Part shown: positions 36,616-52,584 of the stretch, piece after piece
Layout of the letters: the number at the start of each line of letters is the position of its first letter
Numbering within the stretch: position 1 is the stretch's first letter
Assembly (NCBI GenBank): GCA_021018815.1
Contig: JAITYX010000002.1
Location: 7,223,001 to 7,287,000 of the forward strand
Origin: Talinum fruticosum
Taxonomy: Eukaryota > Streptophyta > Magnoliopsida > Caryophyllales > Talinaceae
Direction: 5' to 3'
DNA length: 64,000 nt
Translations under genes and position numbers: made by a program
Notes under the pieces: model-generated
Databases searched by the model: none
The model's input: the letters and a program-made list of their open reading frames with translations, nothing else
Told to the model about the DNA's origin: nothing

Positions 36616-36921
36616 TAGTTTTATTTTATTTTTGAACTGGTAAATAGGTTCATTCATTAGACTCTTTACAAAGTGGTGTTCTACTTTTATTTTATACGTT
36701 AGACGTGTTTATCTTTTTTTTTGTCCTTTTTTTTTTTTTTTTTGTGTTGAGGCGTACTCCTACTCTTTTTCTTGAATTTTTGTTTCTTATTCACTTTATA
36801 ATTGTTTCAAAGTTAGGTAAACGATAAAAAAATTATAAACTGTTATGTATCAATCGAGAATCATTATTCCGATGTGAAATAAGGTATGTAAATTTGAAAT
36901 TCTATATTGATCGATCTTTTT

Positions 36922-37009
36922 AAACCTATAGTAATGGTTTTTCCTTTTTAATTTGTAAATTATATAAACCTATAGTTATGGTTTTTCCTTTTTAATTTGT
37001 AAATTATAT
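36922..37009. repeat. 44-bp direct tandem repeat (x2)
   Basis: Two 44-bp copies beginning AAACCTATAGTAATGG (second copy TTATGG). Unit 1 has a single related copy at about 25495. Confidence 0.85.
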
Positions 37010-37182
37010 TAAATAAACTTCGATACATATACCTCATTGTTAATAAGACAAATGAAATGGTCCAAGAAACTTCACAAATAAAAGTATGGAAAGAGAACAC
37101 ATAATCTAAAAATTATCTTTCTATTTTTTACACATTTACAAGCTTCAATACAAATACTAAGACATGCAAAATCAATTTTGAA

Positions 37183-39386
37183 TATAAGTGGTGGGATTAT
37201 GCACTATCATCTTATTTCTATTGGTATTGGAAGAAGATTTGCAGAGTGGAGAGAAAATTCCAAGATGGCTTTACCAGGAGTTAGAAGTGGAAACACTCCC
37301 ATAACACAACATATACAGTTCAAAGTGGATATAAGTGGTTACTTGGAAGACCAACCAGGTGTGGACTGGGACACAATTGTTTGGAATAGATCCAATATAC
37401 CAAGACACTCATATATCACATGGATCTTGATGCATCATAAAACACCAACAACTCGCTAGGCTATCTCGGTTTAAGGAGGGATTACATACAACTCGTCAAC
37501 CGTGCAATACACATGAGGAGACCGAAGAACACTTGTTTTGGGGATGTAGATACACTGAAGGAGTGAGAATAGCACTATTAAAGTGGCTGAATGGTAATGC
37601 AATTGCACAGATCACTCGACCAAATGCATAGGTGTCTTATATCATGGAAGGGGAATAAGCTCTATAGGCACATCCTGTTTGCTACATATACAGACCAGTG
37701 TTTATCACATATGGAAAGAAAGAAACTCAAGAAGTTTTCGGGATAAATGGAAGAATGCGGATGAAGTTGTCAAAGACATCCAAAGAAAGGTTAGCATAAG
37801 ATTGCAATACCTATCTAAGTCCAACAGACAAGTTCTCTAATTGGCAAACATATTGTATACCTCTTTGAGCGTGTTCGGTCCAAATATTACATCATTTATA
37901 CCCCTATTTATTTAGTTTTTGTCTCGTAAAATAATATAATTTTTAGAATTTTTACTTATTTTATTTGATTTTATAGATGATAAGTCTGAGATGAGCGGAT
38001 TCCATAATTTGAGTTCGAAATAAGGCGAAAATGCAGATTAAGAGACAAAGTTGAGCAAATCGGGTTGCTTAAATGCGAAAATACGAGGCCCAAAATCTAT
38101 ATTCCATTGTCATGCAAGGCAAAGGAAAAAAAAAGAAAAGAAAAGGAAACAAAATTTTGATGATGACATCATCATGACATCAACATCATAATTCCCATGG
38201 AATTGGGAAATCAAGGGCACGTGAGGTTGGGTATAAAAGCAACGTTAGCAGCCGCAGGGGAGGAGAAAATTAGCAGCCATAGTATTAGATTAGTTTTAGG
38301 GTTAGTATAGGTTTAGTTTAATAAATTTTTCCTCTTGTAAATTCAGATTTAATGCTTTTCAAATTTAGTTTATGTTTGACTTGAGATTAATTAATTCGGT
38401 TCCCGACAGCTTTTAGTTCGGTTCGATTCGTTTCAGTAACTTCTTCCCTTTTGTCTCTCCTTTGTTTTTAATTTATTTAATTTAGTTTAAAGATTCGATT
38501 TTTATTATATTATGATATTAGTAGTAGTTAGTTTAATTGTTTAATCTTATGTTTAATTTTATTTTGTTAGTTTATGTCGTTCTTTGAGTCAATTTTTATT
38601 AGTAGTTATTAGATTATTTTCGTTTCATGTTAATTAGTTGTTAGTTTGTGTTACTTTGGCTGTGATTAGCTTCTTGATGACTAATTAGTTCTGTTTAGGC
38701 CTTTACTTACCTAGTTTATACTAGTGTTTTGGTATTGCTTCTCATACCTGCCACATAGGTTCGATGAGACCCTTGAAAGGGTCTTTTCATCTTGATTTTT
38801 AGGCGGTTGGTTTATCACTGAAAGGTGGAGTCAATTTGCTAGTGTGGGTATAAAGAATAGTTAGGGTTTTGACATGAAAATAGTTTGAATCCTAACTAGG
38901 TTCAATGTTGCTATTTTTGTAGTTTAGTTGGGCTAACCCCACGAAAGTAGGTGGTTAGAATAATTAAACTAGCTCATGACCCTCAAAAGTGTGGCTTGAG
39001 TAGGTTTTGATGGTGTAACTGATCACCCCTAAATATTTGTATAAACTTGGGTAGGTTTAGGTTTGACTTGATTAATTAGTTTATTAAGTGGTAAAATCAC
39101 AACCCGAATATTTTTTTTTTTTTTTTTTTGCTTTCTAGGATAGTTTAATCACCATACCTATGTCATCCGTGTTGATTCGCCTAGATAGGAAGTTTAGGTT
39201 AGCTTTGATATTTGAAACACAACTCTCTATAGACACGACCCGTGCTTGCCGGCTAGCTACAACTACGCCGTGCACTTGCGGTTACAATTTTAGAACTTAA
39301 TTCCTCCCAACAGAGCGCTTGATGTAATTATTCCCATTTGGGATGGGCTAATGTTGGTAATAAAAATCACTATCCCTTACCAAAAA
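37183..39386 (+). mobile_element. 5'-truncated LINE with TSD, containing a solo LTR
   Basis: Flanked by the 15-bp target duplication AAAATCAATTTTGAA (37168-37182 and 39387-39401) and ending in an A run. The 5' part encodes the C-terminal zinc-binding RVT region of a LINE ORF2: WNRSNIPRHSYITWILMHHK at about 37383, then HTTRQPCNTHEETEEHLFWGC after a frameshift. It interrupts unit 2 at a site that is uninterrupted in unit 1. A solo LTR lies inside its 3' UTR. Confidence 0.85.
37872..39312. mobile_element. Solo LTR (1.44 kb) nested in the LINE
   Basis: Begins TGTTCGG and ends CCCAACA, flanked by the 5-bp target duplication GAGCG (37867-37871 and 39313-39317). It has a promoter-like GTATAAAAGC at 38231-38240 and no coding region. 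The LINE 3' end resumes at 39313. Length and composition suggest Ty3/Gypsy, but no internal sequence remains to prove it. It formed by recombination between the two LTRs of a lost element. Confidence 0.85.
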
Positions 39387-40005
39387 AAAATCAATTTTGA
39401 AGGAAACAAAAAGATACGATAAATATTCACAATATGTTTATTTTGTGAGTTTTTAAATAAATATATTTTTTAAAAGTCAGTACGTAATTAAACTTGAAGA
39501 AAAAAGAATGATACGACAAATATTCATAAATATGTTTATCTTATGAGTTTTTTAAATAATATTTTTAAAAAGTCGGTAGGTGGGTTTAATTTTTTTAATA
39601 TTTGGTAAAATAAGGAGAGGAAAATGGTTTTTAGGGGAAAGCATTTTTCACCAACAACCTGTCGTATGAGAGGGAGAGCTACCGAGCACTCATAGATTAT
39701 GAATTTCAGTTCATGCACGTAAAAATCATATTTGCGAACAAACAAAGGAGGACCATTTACAAAGTTCGATTTTTAGGTTACAATAATCATACATGGAATT
39801 CTTTTACATCGATCCACAGGCTAAGGGATCATTCTGGCACTTAAGTATTTCCCGCACTTCAACAGGAAAATGATCTGAAAATACACGGACAAAATCTGTA
39901 GATGTGAGATGTATATGGTTGCATTCTCTGCGCTGTATGAAGCAAAGAGCAACGCATGTTTATGCTCTTAACATGTCCACATCCGTATTTCATGCTTTTC
40001 CACGC

Positions 40006-43000
40006 CTACATTTTCGCAAATTGTTTTTCTGAGTCCATACACGTACCAATACCTGTACACGTTTCAGTGTCCACACTTTCTTGTTCAAATGTCAAGGTCT
40101 CTACTTCGCGCCTTATGGAATCAAACATCTCAGTGGACAAATAACGCTCCCCAAAGCTGGGGAAGATCACCTGCAAAGACAATGCAAATTTACTAGAAGC
40201 GCTAGAAAGGGGATAGATAAACAGTGATTTTCTTTTTTTTTTTTTTAAAAAATTGTCTATTGATTTTGGTTTTCAAGTTTCCTCACTCTATCATAAGAGT
40301 TCCTCCTAGAGTCCTGGTTATGAAAAGCCAAGTTCGGTAGTTGCTTTTAGTTTTCATATGAAATACAAGAGTACTGCACTTACAACAATCAATTTTCCAG
40401 CATATTCAGGCTTCTTTGCTAGCTTAATAGCAGCAGCAGTGGCAGCTCCGGATGATATCCCAACCTTAATTTCCACAAATAACACAATATATCAAGAACA
40501 ACATGAAAATGTAGGAATGGTATAAAATCAGGAGCTTACCAGCAAACCTTCTTTAAGTGCAAGAAGCTTTGCAGTCTCAATGGCTTCATCACTTGACACC
40601 TAAAAATCAAAACATGGGGTTAATGTAAGAGTCATTTGGTAATCTATGATCTGAACTTCAGAGACAACATTTGAATAATGAACGTAATATAAATAATACA
40701 GCAGTCTTCATGATTGTGCCTCAAAGTATTAGATATTTTTCTCCAAGGACCTCAGGAATAGTATAGATGAAGAAGGGTTATTCCATCACCAATGACAGAT
40801 GTCTGTTATTGTCTGTCAGAAAGCTCGATAACTTCTCTTCAAAAGTTTAAATGCTTTATAAAATGGCTCTGAACAAAACGTGTGGTTTGACTGTTGGGAT
40901 TGAGGGCAGTAATATAATTTGGAGAAAATTCTATTGTTTTGGGAAGAATTATTATGGGGGTAGAAATTAAAGATCATAAGGGCACCATAAGTTGGGACTT
41001 AGGAGAATTATATCACTAATTTTGTGTTTTGGTGCCATGCATTTTGCATGGACAAATTGTAAGAATAGTTAGAAGTTAAGCAAGCTTTAGTGCTTTACCT
41101 TTAAAATTTCATCAACTGTGTTGAAGTCAAGTAATGGAGGTACAACGCCAGCCCCAATTCCTTGAATTTTGTGCTTTCCTTTGACATTTGTTCATTAAGC
41201 CCACTTAGCCGTAAGGAAATCCAAATCAAAGATACAATACACTTAAAAGTTAATCAAATTACAAGCAAAGAAGCAGAACCGACCATTCCCACAGCTATTA
41301 ATTTGTAGTGTTCTGAGCACTAATTTTAACCATAAATCATTAAGAACATATCTGCATCAGATGTTAGACACTGGCAATTGTTCTTCAGCTCAGTCACAGA
41401 CTCACAGTGGATCTGTGGACTGGCATGGAATAGCAGCAACTGATGTAGTAGACTTATGCATTGAGGTATAGAACACAATCCCAGAACAAAGTCACCAAGA
41501 ATGTTCATTACCCTTTGGATCCATGAACCATGGCTGAGAAACACAAAGCCTAAATTAGGCTAATTTTTATGGTAAAAATGGTGTGTGCTCTTGGCTGAGA
41601 GATCCTAGTAGCTTTCCTGGTGACTATGATCCGGAATAGCTATGCAATCCTCAATCAAACTCATCTTTACACAATCACCAAAGACACAGTGGTAGAAAAC
41701 ATTAACAAAGGTTAGAATATTAAAGCTCACCAGGCTTTTCTCCATTTAGAACTGCACTTTCAGCTGGTTCTACGCCATATATCTGATTGAAAGCAACACA
41801 GTGTAACAAATGGTGAAGAGCTCTGGTTTGTCACAAAGATGGCCTTATTCTATACGGCCTCAACCCCCATTTTTGGGTTTTTTTTTTTTTTGGGGGGGTT
41901 GTCTTTCTACATCAGAAAATTAAGTTGCAAATATCCTAATCCAAACTTTTACCTCAAGAGCCCCACTAAGGCAGGGATTTTGAGAGGGGGAGGGGCTTGG
42001 CAAATGCCACAGCCTTGCCTTGAATTGCAGACAGATTGATTCCATTAAGCCCTAAATTAAAAATCCTTGACTGGTGGGACTTAGGTCCTAGCTACTGGAG
42101 CAAGAAATACATCTATTCCAGGGAAAGGCAGCTGAGAACCATCTAAAGAGCCATTTTGCTTCAATCCACAATAAACCGAGCTGAAAAATTGCCCATATGA
42201 CTTTTTTGATCTAAGAAGTTAAGGTATTAAAACAAATGCAGATGCATTAAACCAAAGTAGCAAACCTTAATTGCAGGATTTTTCTCCTTAAAGAATTTTG
42301 CAGCTCCAGCTATTGTACCTGCAGTCCCTATGCCAGACACAAAGGCATCCAGTTGTCCTTCCGTTGCCTTCCATATCTCTGGTCCTGTGGTCTCGAAATG
42401 AATCTGAAAAAACAAGAGAAATTAAAAGATACAACTTCAGCTGTGGACTAATTCTGTATAAATTAGAATAATTTTTAAACATAAATATAAATAAAATGGC
42501 AAGGGATACCTTTGGGTTTGCTGGATTTTCAAACTGATTCACATAGTACCCATTTGGAGTCTTTTCCAATATTTCTCTGGCTCTTTTCTCGTAGTCAGGA
42601 AAGGTGCTAGTTGGCCCCATGAGGTGTAATTCAGCCCCAAGAGCAAGAAGGATCACTCTTCTTTCCAGGCTCACATAAGAAGGCATAACAATGATAAGCT
42701 TATATCCCTTAGCAGCAGCAATGGATGCCAACCCGATGCCAGTATTACCACTTGTGAGTTCTATGAGAACAGTCTTCAGATGCACACAGGCACAGAAACG
42801 AAAAGGAATGAAAAGAAAGAAAAAATTCACAATGCAGGTTAATTTCATATTTTCATCATTTCAATTATCCCAACCCCTCCCCGCCCCCGGTCAAAAAAGG
42901 GGGTCCCAAATCCATAGTAATGTCTGCCATCTGTTGTAAAGTATTCGTAGCAAGATACCAAAAGACAAACCTTCCCAGGGGAAATCAAGCCTTTCTCTTC

Positions 43001-43564
43001 TGCATCTTTGATCATACTATATGCAATCCTGGATTTAAATAAGCTCCATTCATGCATTTACTTTTGCAGGGAAAAGACAAATGTAATGGCAGTTACCTTT
43101 CATATATTAATGGCCTTGTCACCCAAAAAGAATCATGAGAATTATGTGAATAATGAAGAAGGAATGAACGATTTTGACTAAACATTTGGCAATGGAGAAA
43201 TGATCACCTGTCTTTAACACTTGAGTATGGTTCCATTGTTTCTAACTTGGCTGCTACGCGTGCTACACAGCCCTCAACCACATGGTTAAGATAAACCAGA
43301 GGAGTATTGCCTATTAGCTGCAAATCGAAGGACATTTTGTTTTAAAGAAAAAGGAAACAAGAAAAGAAACATAAACATTTGTAAAAGACTCAACTTTTCC
43401 ACCTCTGTTAGTGACATGATCCCTTATACACTAACTCATTTCAGCACAAAAGAAATCAAAATATAGATCTCTTGCACAAAGGGAACAATAATATAAAGTC
43501 ATTCAACCAATACAGGAACACTTACTTCTGTCACATCCTTCGCGATTTTGCACTGGCCCTCCAT
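40006..43564 (-). CDS. Cysteine synthase-like protein, gene C (348 aa, intact)
   Basis: Duplicate of gene B with the same ten GT-AG exons: 43526-43564, 43208-43317, 42971-43028, 42510-42773, 42266-42403, 41731-41782, 41099-41178, 40540-40599, 40384-40464, 40006-40170; 1047 nt in frame. Lys48 (SSVKDR), TSGNTG and ISSGA are kept. The phosphate loop is GTAGT as in B, and exon 5 is identical to B in protein. The loop in exon 7 reads GAGVVP, nearer to the canonical GAGFIP than B's GIGDEP. The C-terminal tail is 24 aa with two cysteines (ETCTGIGTC) and stops earlier than B's. No transit peptide is visible. The leader intron acceptor is at 43575; its leader exon appears to be near 45268-45394 and differs from those of A and B. 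Exact substrate unknown. Confidence 0.9.
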
Positions 43565-45267
43565 ATATTTGAAGCTGCAAGAATTTGTGACTATAAAGGA
43601 AGTTAGAATTGCAAATTAAAGAAACAAACACCAGCAATTCCTACAGAGCACATGACAGAACTAATCTTAAAAGGAGGCAATTAAACAAAAGAATGTCAAG
43701 AATAAATTAAATTCCAAACAGAACTATGGAATATGCAGGTTAACACGTCACTTTTGGAAAAATGAGTTAATTTGATGAAGGGCACTCCATTTGGACAGTG
43801 AATCAAATGAGCACCAATGCTTGCAAGTTGCACTTGAAAGGGAGCACAACAGGATGCAGTAATGGGTCCCAGATCTGATATGAACTCATGAACCCACGAC
43901 AATTATTTCAGCATGGGCCATATTTTGCGGAAGCCAATGGAATTTTGGTGGATCTAGGTCTAAGAAGATCCTAATCAGTTCTGCTTCCAAATTTTACACG
44001 TAGACCGATACCATGTACAGCCCTACTACTAAGACAGAAGTATTGCTTTGCTGCTAGCTAAATCCGGCTGAAAGTGAATTGGCTTAAGTCTGATTATGTG
44101 TAAGTATAAATGGAGATCACTTTTGTATTAGGGAAGCATAAGAGTTGCTTCTGAAAAAGGGGAATTTCGCTTATGGCTGAAAGTTTTTTGTTTTTTTTTT
44201 CCCTTATGGCTGCTCATTGCTGTCATGATAGAGTTGCCATTGGTGAATTTCGCAGGCTCATGGGCATCAGTAGTGTTCAGGGCAGTGTACGTATCTTTTG
44301 CAACAAAGTACAGAAACCATGTTCTCCTCTCTTTCCTAAATGCTGAGGTGTGGAGCATATTGTTATCTTGGTCTAAGCAGAAGGGATATATTGGTCTCTC
44401 AAGTATTAATTCAAGTGACAGGCAGCAAACTGTTAAGGCAGCTCAGTGATCAGCAAACAAACAAGGACTGTAGTGTCTTTGTAATCCAACATAAAAGGAA
44501 TTCCAGGAGGTTTCAGCACAGAAGCAGATAAGTTAAACAGCCCATTTTAGGCAGCATTTGAAACTGTCTCTGACAACACCTAGCAGAGACTGTAGCAGCT
44601 GACCTCCACAGAGCTCGTTCTTTGGTTGATTTTGGTTCAGTTGAGCCACAAAGGCATTGCAATAACCGTTCTTTTGTTGACATACGTACAGTTATCATTC
44701 TGACGATTTACATGTTCAAATGGTATTAGAAATTTAAAACAGATTTTGTTCCCCGTGCTTTGGAAATCCTTTTAAAATGGTCAATAAAATTCTCTTTGAT
44801 AATTAGAAAAGAGTAAAAGTGTAACTTAATCCTCAATTACCATTGGAAGTTCTTTTTTCTTTTTGGTTTGGGATCAATAGATACTAGATACCATTGCATT
44901 CCTAAGCCACGAATTGATAAACAGTTCCCATTTCAATTCTCAACCAACCCAAAGAGGGTGGCAATATATTTGATTCAGAGAGAGGCACATAGTAATACTC
45001 TATAAAGACTTCAGAAAGTGAGCTAATTAATTAGACATCCGATCAATTGACTGAGTTGTAGAACGAGTCACTTCTTCTCCCCCCGCCCCCCAACCCACCC
45101 CACAAACCCAAAAAAAGGGGAAAAACCCAGTTTCAGATTTATCAGTGAATTCCGCAACTATACCGTTAGCATCAAGAAGCAACTAGCTATACTACAAATT
45201 CATAAACCGCACAAAAACAGAGCAAAATGGTTGAAGTTGAAACAAATATTACAAAAGCATAAATTAC

Positions 45268-45394
45268 CCGGCTTCTGCGAGTGAGTTGGAAGTATATTAC
45301 TGAGCTCCCAAGTTGAGGTTGCGCTCAGTTTTAGACTACAGCGATGCTCAAAAACGGTGGGCTCGATCTTCAATTTGCTTCTGCCTCGATTGTA
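45268..45394 (-). other. Possible leader exon of gene C
   Basis: Minus strand: AGAAGCCGG|GTAATTTATG is a good donor at 45267/45268, with the same ten intronic bases as the donors of the A and B leader exons. A possible acceptor TTTTCACAG lies just upstream at 45395. A pyrimidine-rich, TATA-like region follows to about 45640. There is no sequence similarity to the A/B leader exon itself. The boundaries are a suggestion. Confidence 0.35.
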
Positions 45395-45639
45395 CTGTGA
45401 AAAGATAACAAATTGGGTAGAAAATTCATTGAAGAGGTTAACAGAAGAATACCCCGCCTCTGCCAGGTATGTGAGATAGACAGCTCTATCAAATATCTTA
45501 TGTACCAATTACACCAACCTGATCTATCAATTATACCGACAACTTATATCATGATTTCGATTTCATCTCAACAAAAGAGGATGAGAGAGGGAGGGGAATT
45601 TATGAGGGAATTTTAGGGATTAAAAAAATATTTTTCTCT

Positions 45640-46430
45640 TTCAATGATTCGGGTAGAACAGAAATTATCTACTAATTTTTTTAATTACATTACTTACATG
45701 CTATACATTACATCCTTACATTTTTTTCCCTTTGGGATTATTGTAGGAAAAATACAACTCAACCAACTCCAAATATTTGTTAAACTATGCAAAAATTCCA
45801 CCATAGGTTTCAATTTAATAGTACTAATAAGTATTAAGTTCTAAGATAATTAAATTTATTTATATTTTTTTATTAGACTATTTTTGTGATTCATCTTAAC
45901 CAACTATGAAATATCTCATGATATCTTTTAATGATAATTTGAGATAACTTATTGATCATTTTGGCTAAGTATTCGACTACACCCTTAGAATTAAAATATG
46001 CTAAAAGATAATTGATTAGTTATTGTCATGACTCTCATATAAATTAGTTATATTTGAATCTAAAAGTACCTAAAATTAATGATAAAAATGTTAATTACGT
46101 CAAACATAGTTAGCTGAAATGCATTAATTATGTGACTATTATGTCTCGTATGAATGGGGATTTAAAGCCTTATGCCCACAAATTTTCCTGGCACACATTT
46201 CATCTCCCTAGCTATTGGTTAAAAAAACTCACAAATTCATCCCACTTCCTTGACTTCATACACCCTTCTATGTCTCCCCTTTAATTCGCTGAACTTCCTC
46301 TATCCAAGCACCCCATCCCCAATCAGTGAAGAAGGTGAACTCTCTCTCTCTCTCTTCTAAGGGGGTATGTGATGGTAATGTTTCAAGTAGTATTATTTAC
46401 AGAAGAGCTTATCTAGGTGAGTGAAACTTC
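45640..46430. other. No gene seen
   Basis: AT-rich spacer upstream of gene C and before the U1 genes. Only short frames. A CT repeat lies at about 46337-46357. Confidence 0.5.
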
Positions 46431-46437
46431 AGTTTCT

Positions 46438-46488
46438 GTCCCACATGGGAGGCAGAGAGGAAAAAGGGAAGTGAGAAACGTATAAAGA
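46438..46488 (+). promoter_or_regulatory. snRNA promoter (USE + TATA) of U1 copy 1
   Basis: USE-like GTCCCACATGG at 46438-46448, one base from the plant consensus GTCCCACATCG. TATA box TATAAAGA starts at 46481, 32 bases after the USE and 32 bases before the RNA start. This spacing is that of Pol II snRNA genes in plants. Confidence 0.8.
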
Positions 46489-46512
46489 AAAAGGGGAGGA
46501 CGACGGAAAAAC

Positions 46513-46680
46513 TTACATACCTGGACGGGGCACATGGGTGATCATGAAGGCCCATGGCCTAGGCAGGTGGCCTCCATTGCACATCACTGGGGAGGTGCAC
46601 CCGCCTAACATCTCCCCGTGTGGGAGACTGTACGTCGTAATTTGTGGTAGAGAGGGCCTGCGCTCGTCGCGGCCCTTGCC
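46513..46680 (+). ncRNA. U1: U1 snRNA gene, copy 1 (variant 5' end)
   Basis: Spliceosomal U1 snRNA, which recognises 5' splice sites. It has CCTGGACGGGG after the 5' end, a perfect stem-loop I (CATGGG/CCCATG around TGATCATGAAGG), CCATTGCAC of stem-loop II, the Sm site AATTTGTGG (about 46639) and a GC-rich 3' stem (GGGCC/GGCCC). The 5' end reads TTACATACCTG where plants have ATACTTACCTG, so base 5 is A instead of U; that base pairs with intron position +4. It may be a variant U1 or a young pseudogene. The 3' box is not clear. Confidence 0.85.
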
Positions 46681-46883
46681 CAATCCAATCCTCCAAACAT
46701 TATTTTATGTGTTTTTGCTTCAAAGAAAAGATCATGCTTTCCATAACTGAGCAAATTGTTATTTATATTTATTTAATTTTATGTACTCAGTAATAAATGT
46801 GTACGCAAATTGTTATTTTAATGAATTAATTTATTTTATAATCTTTTAAAAATTTAATCTTTTAATACAAATTTTATCACAAG

Positions 46884-47031
46884 ATTAGCGTGAAAAGGAG
46901 CAGGTATTAGTTGTTTGTAACAAACTTGATTTTAAAGCATTATTGAAATTTAGTGGACGTGTGCGGAAAAGAAGCAACTATTAGTTGTTTGTAACAGACT
47001 TGATTTTAAAGCATTATTGAAATTTAGTGGA
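46884..47031. repeat. 74-bp tandem repeat (x2)
   Basis: Two copies with a 74-bp period sharing TTAGTTGTTTGTAACA and GCATTATTGAAATTTAGTGG, lying between the two U1 genes. Confidence 0.8.
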
Positions 47032-47538
47032 TAATTGATATAAAGTTGAGAAAGTCTGTCATTTTAAATAAGATTGATAAAAAGTTGTGTCTATAATAGA
47101 TGAAATTAATAATGGGTAGTTTTGAGGTACTAGCAATTTAATAGCAGATCAATTTAACAATTGATAAATATCAGGTATCATTACCAATTTGGATGGAAAA
47201 CACAAGTGAATGAGGACTAAAATTAGTCGTGGATGGTGATTCGTAGATTCATGAAATTTTTTTTGTTGATAAAAGTATTTCTACTCCTTGATTGGATATG
47301 TTTATGATATAATAAATATTATTTATTAAAAATTAATTGATAGAGTGACACGTATACGAGGGAAGAAAGGAGTAGAAATGTGATATTAACTAATCTTTCA
47401 AAAATAAAACCTCCCAAAAAAATTATGCAATTGATGACCTAAAGCAGCAAGAAAAATTATACCTTTTCATCTTATATCTAGAATTTCCCTAAAAGCTTTA
47501 CGCTAGCCGAGGGGCAAGGCTAAAAATACACTAGAGGT

Positions 47539-47590
47539 GTCCCACATCGGCAGAACGACAGAGAAGATTGTGAGAGAGAATGTATAAATA
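47539..47590 (+). promoter_or_regulatory. snRNA promoter (USE + TATA) of U1 copy 2
   Basis: Perfect plant USE GTCCCACATCG at 47539-47549 and TATA box TATAAATA at 47583-47590. There are 33 bases between them, and the RNA start is 32 bases after the TATA start. This is the Pol II snRNA arrangement. Confidence 0.9.
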
Positions 47591-47614
47591 GAGAGGGCTA
47601 GACTGCGCTATAGG

Positions 47615-47777
47615 TTACTTACCTGGACGGGGTCTTTGGGTGATCAGTAAGATTCATGATCTGGATTGGTGACCTCCATTGCACATTAGGAGGGGTGCCA
47701 GTCTAACGACTCCTTAAATAGGGAGAGCGTACGTCATAATTTGTGGCCGAGGGGGCTTGCGTTCGCGCGGCCCCTAC
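47615..47777 (+). ncRNA. U1: U1 snRNA gene, copy 2 (stem-loop I damaged)
   Basis: The 5' end TTACTTACCTGGACGGGG keeps the splice-site recognition bases except the first. Stem-loop I is changed: GATCAGTAAGATTC replaces GATCATGAAGGCCC, damaging the loop bound by U1-70K and the right arm. CCATTGCAC, the Sm site AATTTGTGG (about 47738) and the 3' stem (GCGTTCGC, GGCCCC) remain. A 3'-box-like CATATAAAGTCT follows at about 47779. Likely a pseudogene or weak variant despite its strong promoter. Confidence 0.85.
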
Positions 47778-47779
47778 TC

Positions 47780-48670
47780 ATATAAAGTCTGCAGATTTAA
47801 TAATTTGGATGCGTTCTTGTAAGTGTTGAAGATAAACCCAGATTAGAGTTTCACAATTCAGGCTATTCAATTGGATTTTGGGTGCGTTTTTCCGCAGATA
47901 ATATGTTTTATCATGCAAAATTTAGTCGAACAAATGGTCTCATAAAATTCATCTTGAAGGCAGGGAGAAAGAAATGGAGATGTGGGTAGGATATGATGCG
48001 GGTTGAGCAGTGAGCTCCAAGTTGAGGAAGGTTCACCCTAGGTACCATGATTTAACCTTCCTACACTCCAAATTGAAGAATGCAACACCCCCTACAGTGT
48101 TCAGCCAAAGCTCAGGGCACTCATCCTTTACTAATCAGGTCAAATATGTAATTTTGAATAGGCATACTTGAACCGGGCTGTCATACTAAGCTTTGGCTCA
48201 TGACATTAATTTTGCAAGACGAGTTGGGATAATTACACCTTTTTCCAATCGGCCACATTGACTAAAATACAGCCAACCTTAGTGGTATGGGGTCCCCTTT
48301 CCGGCTTTCCTTATAAGTTAACCAACCTGTACAATGGAAGAGGGGGAAAAGACAGTGGCAATATTAAAAAATTTAAAGCCGAATAAATAACAGGCAGATC
48401 TTTTCTTATAATACATGGAATGATAGAACAGTATAACTGCACTTGAATAGTCCAATTGCTTGCTCATGGTATTTGACAATAATACAATCATCGTCACAGC
48501 ACAGACTCGTCAAATACGCCGGTTAGAATACAGGCTTTATTATTCATAGATGCTAAAACTCTGGGGAATGGAAAACAGAAAAATGGACCACGCAAAATAA
48601 GCAACAAAGGGTCAGTATTCTTGAAGTAATGAGCAGCACAACATCATTAAAGCCAAACTGGAGTAACAGC
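47780..48670. other. No gene; includes the 3' UTR of gene D
   Basis: The right part (about 48400-48670) is the likely 3' UTR of gene D, with AATAAA-like signals on the minus strand near 48537. The rest shows no recognisable feature. Confidence 0.5.
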
Positions 48671-52570
<3,900 letters not shown>

Positions 52571-52584
52571 TTTGGATTAAGATG

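Larger units (their letters stand above)
30723..44472. repeat. Tandem duplication unit 2 (carries gene C)
   Basis: Second copy of the unit, longer because of a Helitron-like insertion (35622-36615) and a LINE containing a solo LTR (37183-39386). The junction of the units at 30723-30726 (TGTA) joins sequence found at 44460-44472 to sequence found at 20071 onward, which is a head-to-tail joint. Confidence 0.9.

Noticed and set aside
37178..37459. Small protein gene on the plus strand
   Set aside because: It is the zinc-binding RVT end of a truncated LINE.
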